Made by a program: the position numbers and the translations under genes. Below the pieces are notes generated by a model, which saw only the letters and a program-made list of their open reading frames with translations, was not told the DNA's origin and did not search any database. A stretch of 22,124 nucleotides of DNA, from NCBI GenBank assembly GCA_021399405.1, contig JAAFKL010000427.1:1-22124 (forward strand), read 5' to 3'. Below are positions 7,401 through 14,374 of this stretch, piece after piece (the first letter of the stretch is position 1; each line of letters opens with the position of its first letter). This DNA is from Candidatus Heimdallarchaeota archaeon. Lineage in GTDB: Archaea; Asgardarchaeota; Heimdallarchaeia; Heimdallarchaeales; Kariarchaeaceae.

Positions 7401-10184
7401 ACCTGATGTATCGTAAATAACAATTGTGAAATTGTGATATCCTACTATTAAGGAATTAATTGCAAAAGTGATTGGAGTAGTAGAATTCCAATTCTCCGCA
7501 ATCACTTCGGTCCCATTTTTATAAATCTTGTAAGTACTTGGGTGATCGTCCGAAACTGTCCATGATAGTAGATGGTTTAAACCAACCTCGGAAAGAGTAG
7601 CGTTCTCTGGAGGAAATGAAATATTGGGTGGAGTTATCTCAATAACAGTTACCCATACTGTATAGATTTCTGAATTAGAATTATCATCAAATATTTGAAT
7701 TGTTAAATTGTGAACACCTAAAGTTAGATTATCAATATCAATGGATATAACTGAAGAATTGGACCAAGTGTTTGTCTCATTGAAAGAACTATCTAGGTAA
7801 AAATCATAGGATCCAGGATATAAATCTATAGGAGACCATTCGACAGTATTCCCCTCAGAGTTCTCGATATATATAAAGTTAGAAGTTGGAATACTCAAGT
7901 ATGGAGCGGTGTTATCAATGACTCTAATTTTTGTTGAATTTGAATTTAGATTGCCAGATGCATCTTCGACAATAATTTCAAAAATATGTACCCCTGCGGG
8001 TAGAGAATCGACGTTAATTGTGATATTACCCGTACCACTCCAAGAACTAGACAGGAAAATTGTCTCATTGTTGTAAATAGTGTAATTTGAGGGATAATTA
8101 TCAGTGAAATTCCATTGTATGATGTTTCCTATATCTCCCTCGAAATAAGTATAATTCCCAGTTCCATAAATATAGCTTGGATTTGTATTGTCATATACCG
8201 TTAGTATAACTGAATCAGAAATTGAATTATTAAAAGTATCAAAAATATATATCTCAAAAGTGTATGATCCTTTATCAAGTCCATCAATGTCCAAAATAAT
8301 ATCTGTATTATCCTGCCAAGTACTTGAAAAATATAAGGATCCTTCCAAAAATACCTTATAATAATTGGGAAAATCATCAGATCCAATCCAAACTATTGTA
8401 TTCCCACCTGATCCTTCATTATAATTTGTATCATTTGGTTGTGATATCCAACTTGGTATGTCAGTAACTTCAACAAACATTGTGTGAGAAACCATATTGT
8501 CATCTGTATCATTAATCTGAATCGTAAAATTATAAACACCGACACTGAAGCCGTCAATATTTATTTCAATAGCGATCTCATTATTCCATGTCCCAATATC
8601 ATAGAAAAATCCGTTTCGATAAATAGCATATGTGTCTGGATTAGTATCAGATAAAATCCATTCGATTGTATTATCTGTACCACCTTCAGTATAGGTGTAA
8701 TTTGATGGAGTAAATGTGAAAACTGGTGAATCTGCAACGGTAACCTCCGCAGAATCTGATCTTGAGTTGTTGGAGATGTCATATACAACAATTGTATAAT
8801 TGTAAATTCCGTCAGGCAACCCGTCTATGTTAATGGTAATTGAACCTGAGGAGTACCATATGTTTGTGTCAATTTGAATATTGTCCCGCAACAGAATATA
8901 ATTCAGAGGATTATTATCTGTATAAGTCCAGCTTAAAGTGTGCCCTGTAGTTCCACCAGCATAAGAAACATCTTCAGCTCCACTTACTAATGTCGGGGTT
9001 ACATTATCTTCGACGGTCACGAATGTAGTATTGCTATCAGAATTAGCTGATTCATCATTTACAAGAATTGTGTAATTGTAGGCCCCTACGCTTAAATTAT
9101 CAATACCGATTGTAATAGGGAACCCACTTAACCAACCTCCAGAAAAAATATTTGAATTGTTACGATAGATCATGAAAGTAAAAGGGTGATTGTCATTCAC
9201 AGTCCAAGATAGAGAATTCCCAGTGGTTCCTTCTTCATATGTAAAATTACTAGGGCTAGATACAATGACAGGATTATTTTGATCTAAGACAATAATCCAC
9301 GTTGTATTAGAAGCAAAATTGTCATATTGATCGTAGATTACGATTGTGAAATTGTAAGTTCCCTTGGTCAATCCGTCGACGTTATAAGTAATAAAATCAG
9401 CATTATTCCATGAACCACTGGTTATAATAAATCCATTCTGAAGAATATCATAATTATCAGGTCTTTGATCCGTTGAATTCCAAACTATCTCATAACCTGT
9501 CGTGCCTTCGTTGTAGGTTATGTTTCCTTGTATTTGGGAGAATATTGGGGAATTATTTTCTGTCACTGTAACAACAACTGTATCCATTGCAAAATGTGAA
9601 AACTTCCCATCCAGACGAATTGTATAATTATACGTACCAATGGGTAACCCATCAATATTATATAATACTGGTACACCAGAATCCCAACAACCACTACTGC
9701 AAAAGAAGTCTTGAACCCCGTCTTTCCACAATGTAACCTCTCCTGGTTGCGAATTGTCATCATCAGCGGTCCATGAAATTTCATTTCCTGTCGTCCCCTC
9801 GATATAAGTCAAATCATCAGGTTGCGAGATCCAACTTACTAATTGAGGTGTAATTATCCCTCCAGATATAGGAAGCCCCCTTTTCTCAATTATAATTTCT
9901 GTATCAATTTCAAGATTTGGTAGTTCGATGATTGCTGATGGATTTTTACCTCTTAACTCCGTATTATTTCCACTTTCGAGAGCGTCATTAAATTTGTCAT
10001 TTTTTGTTATCTTCTCAAGATAAGGGTCATAATATTTAACGATCTGAACATTTGTATTTGATATTTCACTGAGTTCAGGGTCAGTATCATCAACGGAATT
10101 TGATCCCAAATAAGATGGATCTGAAAATGTATTCAACAATAGAAAAAGAAGAATGATGGAAAAATAGTTTCTTTTATTTAGCAT
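4458..10184 (-). CDS. Giant Ig/cadherin-repeat surface protein with roadblock/longin-like cytoplasmic tail
   Basis: A 1908-residue single-pass membrane protein. From the chosen ATG (10182-10184) it starts with a signal peptide (MLNKRNYFSIILLFLLL). The frame is open to a TTG at 10238, adding 18 residues, but the ATG gives the more typical signal sequence. Residues about 112-1402 hold 14 tandem Ig/cadherin-like repeats of about 92 residues (core pattern: EGTTGN-I-W, D-x-x-P, IDGL-x-x-G-x-YN-x-TI). They are rich in N-x-S/T sequons. Two more beta domains follow (about 1403-1640), then a membrane helix (about 1648-1672) with a basic stop-transfer RKRKRKN. The 231-residue cytoplasmic tail contains LQAVILQTYSGLPLYD...ISGMSSAISSFLNEL, which resembles roadblock/longin-like domains common in Asgard proteins; that call is from pattern memory. 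Only one cysteine pair (FFCSSGCW) lies outside, in repeat 1. Likely adhesin or receptor. Confidence 0.85.
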   Translation of the reverse strand: MLNKRNYFSIILLFLLLNTFSDPSYLGSNSVDDTDPELSEISNTNVQIVKYYDPYLEKITKNDKFNDALESGNNTELRGKNPSAIIELPNLEIDTEIIIEKRGLPISGGIITPQLVSWISQPDDLTYIEGTTGNEISWTADDDNSQPGEVTLWKDGVQDFFCSSGCWDSGVPVLYNIDGLPIGTYNYTIRLDGKFSHFAMDTVVVTVTENNSPIFSQIQGNITYNEGTTGYEIVWNSTDQRPDNYDILQNGFIITSGSWNNADFITYNVDGLTKGTYNFTIVIYDQYDNFASNTTWIIVLDQNNPVIVSSPSNFTYEEGTTGNSLSWTVNDNHPFTFMIYRNNSNIFSGGWLSGFPITIGIDNLSVGAYNYTILVNDESANSDSNTTFVTVEDNVTPTLVSGAEDVSYAGGTTGHTLSWTYTDNNPLNYILLRDNIQIDTNIWYSSGSITINIDGLPDGIYNYTIVVYDISNNSRSDSAEVTVADSPVFTFTPSNYTYTEGGTDNTIEWILSDTNPDTYAIYRNGFFYDIGTWNNEIAIEINIDGFSVGVYNFTIQINDTDDNMVSHTMFVEVTDIPSWISQPNDTNYNEGSGGNTIVWIGSDDFPNYYKVFLEGSLYFSSTWQDNTDIILDIDGLDKGSYTFEIYIFDTFNNSISDSVILTVYDNTNPSYIYGTGNYTYFEGDIGNIIQWNFTDNYPSNYTIYNNETIFLSSSWSGTGNITINVDSLPAGVHIFEIIVEDASGNLNSNSTKIRVIDNTAPYLSIPTSNFIYIENSEGNTVEWSPIDLYPGSYDFYLDSSFNETNTWSNSSVISIDIDNLTLGVHNLTIQIFDDNSNSEIYTVWVTVIEITPPNISFPPENATLSEVGLNHLLSWTVSDDHPSTYKIYKNGTEVIAENWNSTTPITFAINSLIVGYHNFTIVIYDTSGNIAIDSVFLSITDGLEPEFTQVPLPSYLINEGSENNILTWKINDTNPNLYEIFTNGSSTINGTWFDIVSYSIDHLERGIYNITIIVYDKVGKFIVNNTIITVLDIVTPTIILTPDDFSIPEGEIGSTLSWIAIDGHPVNYVIEREGQIVLNGNWVNNSAIIYLIPFLSLGSYNFTIIIYDDSGNYNYDTLILTIYDNSSPQLISMSTNLTFEEGEANDPLQWQITDAHADQYEIYIDGNLQFLNTWISNVPITYSIDFLLKGTYNVSIYVFDGSSNYIYHSLIVTVIDTSIPTFVYKPSNFKYLENDNEIIVNWTVSDNYPNNYEILKDDAIELIGIWESGVPIEFSISDLLMGVYNYTIILWDETGNIHSHTLIITVVDETNPIFLFQPVNETINLGTTSNIIEWKIYDNHPKTYLILRDGIQYGTNIWSNEFLISINLDDLVIGTYNFTILVYDQSDNYSKNTVIVRIKHPETVDTMLPNIEITRNVYEGDVEVVTYQWLDINGSAVTNASVSGILIHNNQELRKTVNFTDSQGYLILIFDYNDLPPGNYSWKIELEKQYYQTQIITLDFQIKPHNYIIEIESLSELTRGESFEIVARVYYNNSRASSSNLGLNQLNPKEGVVEGIIVFFRIKYIPNDGSDLEKSIIIEAQTASNGIAVVRLSSTETNQISSISSLSASIEDNPYGEPKETYIGVTELPIIIDEDPDAITSLIDYLREFLILIIIIISIPPILLTGLIKFRKRKRKNLLRIMDDMNSAKIEIEVLQSLQAVILQTYSGLPLYDRQFKNMGMDSVLISGMSSAISSFLNELDSEKLFGFETLEREGLSITSHKSDNSTFTLISKQKIPFHMLAQFQQAHIQLEKQFDLDKDRIGGVHQLNADKVEQIMESGGLKLSLLDNFKIDFSKIRQIKKNPSLSRLVRQKIDVINEFNPSREDNITNLNETMEFLKSKGIFIDLASSLISLIYMYNGLIRCENSE
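5985..9851 (-). repeat. 14 tandem Ig/cadherin-like repeats (about 275 bp units) within the surface-protein gene
   Basis: Protein-level tandem repeats of about 92 residues, 14 copies by eye, each with the pattern P-x(5-8)-Y-x-EG-x(3)-N-x-I-x-W, then D-x-x-P-x-x-Y, then W, then ID-x-L-x-x-G-x-YNFTI, and ending VTV-x-D. The units are diverged in DNA sequence (synonymous and non-synonymous differences throughout), so this is an old expansion rather than a recent one. Repeat 1 is slightly longer and carries the only extracellular cysteine pair. Confidence 0.8.
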
Positions 10185-10338
10185 AAATTGAACAAATCTC
10201 GTTAAGTCGTAAAAAAATACTCTACGTAATCGGAACAAATTATATCTAATTGTATTAGCACTTCAAATTATTTCTATCTTCTCGCTAATAGATCTATTAG
10301 AAATCTTCAATATTTATTGTGAAATCTAAGAAAATATG

Positions 10339-11343
10339 CTAGTTAAGCTCTCCATCAACAAAATTTCTGTAGTTTATTCTCCCATAAATCGGATGATGTG
10401 GTGGTTCATTATCCATAATTCCTTCAATTTCGTCAACCAAATCTTTTGCTAGAATCATGTCTCCAGCCTTTGCATTTTCAATAACTTGTTCTGGTTTACT
10501 AGCCCCAGTTATTAGTGAACTGATTTGAGAGCGGGACAAAGCCCATGCCAAGCTTAACTGAGTAAGAGTCATTTCATTATTTTTAGCGACGTCAGTTAAT
10601 TTCCTTAGTTTACCAATAATTTCTTCATTTAATTCTCTATCAGCAAGTTGCATATAAGTCGCATGTCTACTGTCTTCTGGAATCCCATCGTTATATTTTC
10701 CAGTTAAGATGCCTTGTGCTAATGGAGACCAGGGGGTAACACCCATCCCTAAACCATCAACAGTATACCACAAATGAGCTTCAATATGACGATCCAATAA
10801 ATTGTACCTTGGTTGTTCAGCAGCGGGACCCCTAAGTCCATATTCTTTTGCAATAGCATGGGCTCTTTCAATCTCAGCAGGAAACCAGGTTGATGTGCCC
10901 CAGTACATTATTTTACCTTGATCAACCAATGAATTCATTGCGCGAATTGTTTCCTCAAGGGGTGTTGAATAATCATATCGATGACAATAGTATATATCAA
11001 GATAATCGGTTTGTAATCTTTCAAGGGATTTATCAACTGATTCCATGATATGCTTTTGTGATAGTCCTTGATTATTCACATTATCTGACATCTGACCATA
11101 TACTTTTGATGAGATGACTAAATCAGATCTTTCTCTTCCATTCAAGAATCGACCTACAGCAAGTTCAGATTCCCCTTTGTTATAGACATCAGCGACATCA
11201 ATGAAATTAATTCCTTGTTTCACTGCTTCATCTAGACATTGATTTGCTGTTTCATCATTAATATTGGCTCCATATGTCAACCAACCTCCTAGTGCGATTG
11301 TAGAAACTTTTAGACCATGAATACCCAAGTTGCGATATTTCAC
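10339..11343 (-). CDS. Aldo/keto reductase (Kv-beta-like)
   Basis: Cytoplasmic NADP(H)-dependent oxidoreductase of the AKR superfamily, 334 residues, the usual length for the Kv-beta/YghZ-like branch. The catalytic tetrad is visible: Asp49 and Tyr54 (FIDVADVY), Lys80 (ISSK) and His121 (YYCHRYD). Other family marks are GTSTW (149-153), EQPRYNLLDR (176-185), TPWSPLAQGILTGKY and the cofactor-binding ITGASKPEQVIEN near the C-terminus. Start is GTG at 11341-11343 with TGAGAT immediately upstream; the frame begins with MKYRNLGIHGLKVS, the expected N-terminus. It follows gar1 by 81 bp on the same strand but has no functional link to that operon. Substrate unknown. Confidence 0.93.
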   Translation of the reverse strand: MKYRNLGIHGLKVSTIALGGWLTYGANINDETANQCLDEAVKQGINFIDVADVYNKGESELAVGRFLNGRERSDLVISSKVYGQMSDNVNNQGLSQKHIMESVDKSLERLQTDYLDIYYCHRYDYSTPLEETIRAMNSLVDQGKIMYWGTSTWFPAEIERAHAIAKEYGLRGPAAEQPRYNLLDRHIEAHLWYTVDGLGMGVTPWSPLAQGILTGKYNDGIPEDSRHATYMQLADRELNEEIIGKLRKLTDVAKNNEMTLTQLSLAWALSRSQISSLITGASKPEQVIENAKAGDMILAKDLVDEIEGIMDNEPPHHPIYGRINYRNFVDGELN

Positions 11344-11424
11344 ATCTCAAGCATATAAGCTTCAGATTAAAACTATTGGATGGCGGTAATTTAGACCGTT
11401 GAATAAGCAGGTAGTTTCAATTTG

Positions 11425-11718
11425 TTATTTTTTACCACGATAGTGTCTTTTACGATTACCTTTTCTTTTACTTACGAGTGCTGCATATACAGATTTTCCA
11501 ACTATCTCCTTATTATTGGGATTATGAAGCTTAATAGCTTGAAATGGTCTAGAAGTGGGTCCAAAAGGTTCTCTTAATATTCCGATTTCCTCAGAATTTT
11601 CTAGAATCACTTTTGTTCTTGGAGATCGAAATGCACTCAATGGATGTGTAATTGCTTCACCATCAACAATATGTAGGATTTCTCCCATTGGTCGATTGAA
11701 TCCTTTGCTCTTTCTCAT
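11425..11718 (-). CDS. gar1: H/ACA RNP protein Gar1
   Basis: Small RNA-guided pseudouridylation complex subunit that binds the Cbf5 enzyme. The 97-residue protein shows the Gar1 beta-barrel pattern: MGEILHIVDGEAITHP (11-26), then TKVILENSEEIGILREPFGPTSRPFQAIKL (35-64) and IVGKSVYA (72-79), followed by a basic tail KRKGNRKRHYRGKK. The ATG at 11716-11718 overlaps the srp19 stop (ATGA), and an AAGGAGG Shine-Dalgarno inside the srp19 coding end lies about 11 bases upstream. Third gene of the rps8e-srp19-gar1 operon, all RNA-binding proteins of translation and RNP assembly. Confidence 0.88.
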   Translation of the reverse strand: MRKSKGFNRPMGEILHIVDGEAITHPLSAFRSPRTKVILENSEEIGILREPFGPTSRPFQAIKLHNPNNKEIVGKSVYAALVSKRKGNRKRHYRGKK

Positions 11719-12146
11719 TTCTTCTTGGTCCTCCTTTTTGCGGAAACATTCTTGGAAGTGGTGTATCTAGATTTCGACCCTTTGCCTTCCTTAGCAGCTT
11801 TTGTATCAGGTTTAACTTTAACTTTTTTGGGTTTTTGTTTGAGCTGGAATTTCCTTGCAGTTTTTGCAATTGTCTTTATCAACTCTTCTTTGGGCAGTTT
11901 ATTATTCTTATCGATTGGAATTAGAACCCTTCCAGATTGTTTCCACCAAAATGATGGATGAGCTTTATCTGGTTGAGATTGACATTCAATTTCTAAACGT
12001 TCACAAGCTTTAACGATCTTTTTTAGATGTGGGTTTGGATCTGCGATTGAAAGTGATACTCTTCGTCCTTGAGATCTTGAGATATTACTATCAAAATATT
12101 CAGGATAAATAACGTAGAATTTTTTTCGTCTGAGCAATATGCTCAC
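11715..12146 (-). CDS. srp19: Signal recognition particle 19 kDa protein (SRP19)
   Basis: Binds SRP RNA and helps assemble SRP54 onto it in the cytoplasm. The N-terminal core matches the family: IYPEYFDSNISRSQGRRV (13-30), with the tyrosine, SRSQGRR loop and the following LKKIVKACERLEIE helix. Archaeal SRP19 proteins are usually about 90-100 residues; this one is 143, because a lysine-rich tail of about 40 residues (from about 102, KQKPKKVKVK onwards, ending KRRTKKK) has been added, as in eukaryotic SRP19. Start is GTG at 12144-12146, one base after the rps8e stop. Middle gene of the operon and overlapping gar1 by four bases. Confidence 0.9.
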   Translation of the reverse strand: MSILLRRKKFYVIYPEYFDSNISRSQGRRVSLSIADPNPHLKKIVKACERLEIECQSQPDKAHPSFWWKQSGRVLIPIDKNNKLPKEELIKTIAKTARKFQLKQKPKKVKVKPDTKAAKEGKGSKSRYTTSKNVSAKRRTKKK

Positions 12147-12147
12147 C

Positions 12148-12534
12148 CTATTCTTCTTTTACTAATACGCCGTTTATTTGACCTTCATTACCTGGTCGGT
12201 TTGTGACTTTAACTAATCCTAAATCTGTTTTTAGAATTGCACCTTTAGTAATAATACGTCTTCTACTATATTCTCTAGAAGCTGGATTTGTGTCAACATC
12301 TTGGATTTCAGCGTTTGAGGCTTTTCCACTAGAAACATCAATTACATTTACTCTGTTGGAACGTAATAATCTAATCTTTCGATTTCCACCATGAGTTCGG
12401 ATTATTCGTTTTCTTTCATCATCAATAGACGTCTCAGAAGGAGCCCTTCCTAATTCTTTCTTCTTTTTCTCAGAACTTTGACGTAGACGACCACCAGAAA
12501 TTGTTCTTCCAGATCTACCTTGATACTGTGTCAT
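12148..12534 (-). CDS. rps8e: Ribosomal protein eS8 (S8e)
   Basis: Small-subunit ribosomal protein, 128 residues, the archaeal size. Diagnostic features are GRSGRTISGGRLR near the N-terminus (6-18), the KKKKELGRAPSET segment, RTHGGNRKIRLLRSNRVNV (50-68), ITKGAILKTDLG and the C-terminal VTNRPGNEGQINGVLV. Start ATG 12532-12534 has an AGGG Shine-Dalgarno eight bases upstream. First gene of a tightly packed operon with srp19 and gar1. Confidence 0.95.
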   Translation of the reverse strand: MTQYQGRSGRTISGGRLRQSSEKKKKELGRAPSETSIDDERKRIIRTHGGNRKIRLLRSNRVNVIDVSSGKASNAEIQDVDTNPASREYSRRRIITKGAILKTDLGLVKVTNRPGNEGQINGVLVKEE

Positions 12535-12564
12535 AATTTAACCCTATACAATTTGAAATATCTA

Positions 12565-12580
12565 GAATATAATATAAAAT
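12565..12580 (-). promoter_or_regulatory. Putative TATA box of the rps8e-srp19-gar1 operon
   Basis: On the minus strand the bases read ATTTTATATTATATTC, about 30-45 bases upstream of the rps8e ATG (12534). An archaeal TATA box here would place the transcript start near 12545, leaving a short leader with the AGGG ribosome site. Identified by composition and position only. Confidence 0.4.
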
Positions 12581-12665
12581 AAGCGATACGAAACATTCTC
12601 TAATAGTAAGATAGGTGATTTAAGAGTCATTATTCGAAGTGTTTTAGGATTGTATTGGATAATAA

Positions 12666-13154
12666 TCAGATCTCAATAATATCAGTAGATACTGTGTGAC
12701 TACCTAAATCAACCTCTTGCATGACTTGGGATATCCCATACTCAAAAATTGTAGGTGTTACTTCTGCAATTGCGGAAACTGACAAAGATCCCCCAGTAGC
12801 AAGTATATTCGCATCTGCTGTAGCCATGGTAAAGTTAAAACTTAACCCTTTTGATTCACCAAGATTCATTGATTGAGTTTTCGTTTGTACAGTACCACTA
12901 AAATTCATTACTAATTTTATTTCCATACCCTTTGGGATAAAACCTGCGGAGGGTAAATCAACATCTAGTGATATTGTTACAATTTCGGAATCAGCTCCAG
13001 AGACTTCAAATTGCGGATTTGAAACCATATCATCGGTTTCTTCCGAGCTTAAATCATTAAACGTTTTATATGTTAGATAGCCATCAACTGCAACCACAGC
13101 GATCAACAGAATGAATATACCAAATATGCCTAGGATAACTTTTCCAAATCCCAT
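12666..13154 (-). CDS. Membrane-anchored beta-rich protein, unknown function
   Basis: A 162-residue protein from the ATG at 13152-13154 (a TTG 17 codons further upstream is less likely because it would place a polar stretch before the membrane helix). Residues 4-24 (GKVILGIFGIFILLIAVVAVD) form a signal anchor; the rest is about 135 residues of alternating polar/hydrophobic strands with no cysteine. The pattern VSNPQFEV...EIVTISLDVDLPSAGFIPKGMEI is reminiscent of LEA14/WHy-type domains, but this is a weak resemblance and I do not assign it. It lies 10 bp (to the longest frame) to 60 bp downstream of the phosphatase gene on the same strand, so co-transcription is likely. Confidence 0.6.
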   Translation of the reverse strand: MGFGKVILGIFGIFILLIAVVAVDGYLTYKTFNDLSSEETDDMVSNPQFEVSGADSEIVTISLDVDLPSAGFIPKGMEIKLVMNFSGTVQTKTQSMNLGESKGLSFNFTMATADANILATGGSLSVSAIAEVTPTIFEYGISQVMQEVDLGSHTVSTDIIEI

Positions 13155-13214
13155 AATAATACCCAATAAATAGCCATTATAAGTTAAATGAATTGTTATA
13201 ATCAATTTGCAATT

Positions 13215-14195
13215 TCATTTTGAGGATAACTCTCTACTCAGGTTGAAATTTATTTTCCTTAGAAATGTCTTCTGCTTATCAGTTTCATGAATAACATAAG
13301 CCTCTTTTATTTTACCAAAGTAAGGTTGGCTAGAAAAAATATGTAATAATTTACCATGAAATATAGACTGGAATCCACCTCTGCTTGATTCGTGGGCGCG
13401 TATAATTCTAGAGCAGCCAGTTTTGATTAAAAAATTTTGAAGAGCTTTCTCATTAAAAGTATAGATATCAAGACCCCGATAAGAATAGTCAAAATTTGCC
13501 TTTTGATCCTCCACAGGATCATTCCAATTAATTTGTCTGTAAATTGCAATTAGTTTAACCTGTAAATCCATATCTCGGATAGACGCCAAGTCTGAATGCG
13601 GTTTAGGAATAAGAGTAAAATCCTCTAGATCGCCTATTTCGGCAGAGATTCCACCGTGACAACAAAAGCTATTTTGAGGAGTCACAGCACATAGGGAAAG
13701 ATTATTGTAAATCTTATCTAGAGACTCCACAACCTCTTGGAATTCTTCCCTTTTAGGGTATGAAACACGTAATTGCTTTTCAAATCCATACCTACGGTTG
13801 AGATCGAGATCTTCATGATTTCCTTTCAACAATTGAATTCTTTTTGGCCATGATATAGAGAGGGCCATTAGGTAGCAAAGGACAATCTGGGAATGATTAC
13901 CACGATCAACAAAATCACCAAGGAATACAATACTTTCTACTTTCTCCTCAAGAAAAGCCTTGGTTATAGTCACTGCAGATTTGAGATCACCATGAAGATC
14001 ACCAACGATTAACACATCATTATAATTTTTACCTAAGTATACGATATTAGATTTCACTTGCTCTTGTTTAACAAAATATTTCGATAAATCCTTCATCTGC
14101 TGTACAGACAATGGTTGGTGATGTTCTGTAAATTTAAATGGATTAGTTATAAGATCTAAGATGAATGATGGAAGGTTAATAGTAGATTTCCTCAA
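13215..14195 (-). CDS. PPP-family serine/threonine phosphatase (PP1/PP2A type)
   Basis: Metal-dependent protein phosphatase, 326 residues, predicted cytoplasmic. All PPP signature motifs are intact: GDLHG (65-69), GDFVDRG (93-99), GNHE (125-128), the HGG motif in CCHGGIS (His180) and RAHE (266-269, His268). Also present are NWNDP (223-227), equivalent to the usual WxDP, a YRG (239-241) and the IFSSQPYFG near 287-294 that matches the IFSAPNYCG of PP1/PP2A. These make it closer to eukaryotic-type phosphatases than to bacterial PrpE-like enzymes. Start is TTG at 14193-14195 with no clear ribosome site; the first in-frame ATG is 33 codons in and would cut family-typical sequence, so TTG is preferred. 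Substrate unknown; it would suit reversal of a protein kinase, none of which is in the window. Confidence 0.93.
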   Translation of the reverse strand: MRKSTINLPSFILDLITNPFKFTEHHQPLSVQQMKDLSKYFVKQEQVKSNIVYLGKNYNDVLIVGDLHGDLKSAVTITKAFLEEKVESIVFLGDFVDRGNHSQIVLCYLMALSISWPKRIQLLKGNHEDLDLNRRYGFEKQLRVSYPKREEFQEVVESLDKIYNNLSLCAVTPQNSFCCHGGISAEIGDLEDFTLIPKPHSDLASIRDMDLQVKLIAIYRQINWNDPVEDQKANFDYSYRGLDIYTFNEKALQNFLIKTGCSRIIRAHESSRGGFQSIFHGKLLHIFSSQPYFGKIKEAYVIHETDKQKTFLRKINFNLSRELSSK

Positions 14196-14347
14196 GGATA
14201 AAAACCGTCTCTAAAATAACGGAATCCAAATCAATTATAAATTATAGGTCAAAAATTATTGATATCCACTAAATTGGTGATATTATTTTTTCAGGTCAAT
14301 ATTCATAATGATAATAGTAATTTAACTGGTCGATATATCATGTCTGA

Positions 14348-14353
14348 TTTATA
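14348..14353 (+). promoter_or_regulatory. Putative TATA box of the S9 peptidase gene
   Basis: TTTATA centred about 25 bases upstream of the ATG at 14375. With no Shine-Dalgarno near that ATG, this spacing suggests a leaderless transcript that begins at or next to the start codon, which is common in archaea. This is also the reason to prefer ATG 14375 to the in-frame TTG at 14363. Confidence 0.45.
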
Positions 14354-14374
14354 CAAGCTTCATTGCGACAAATT

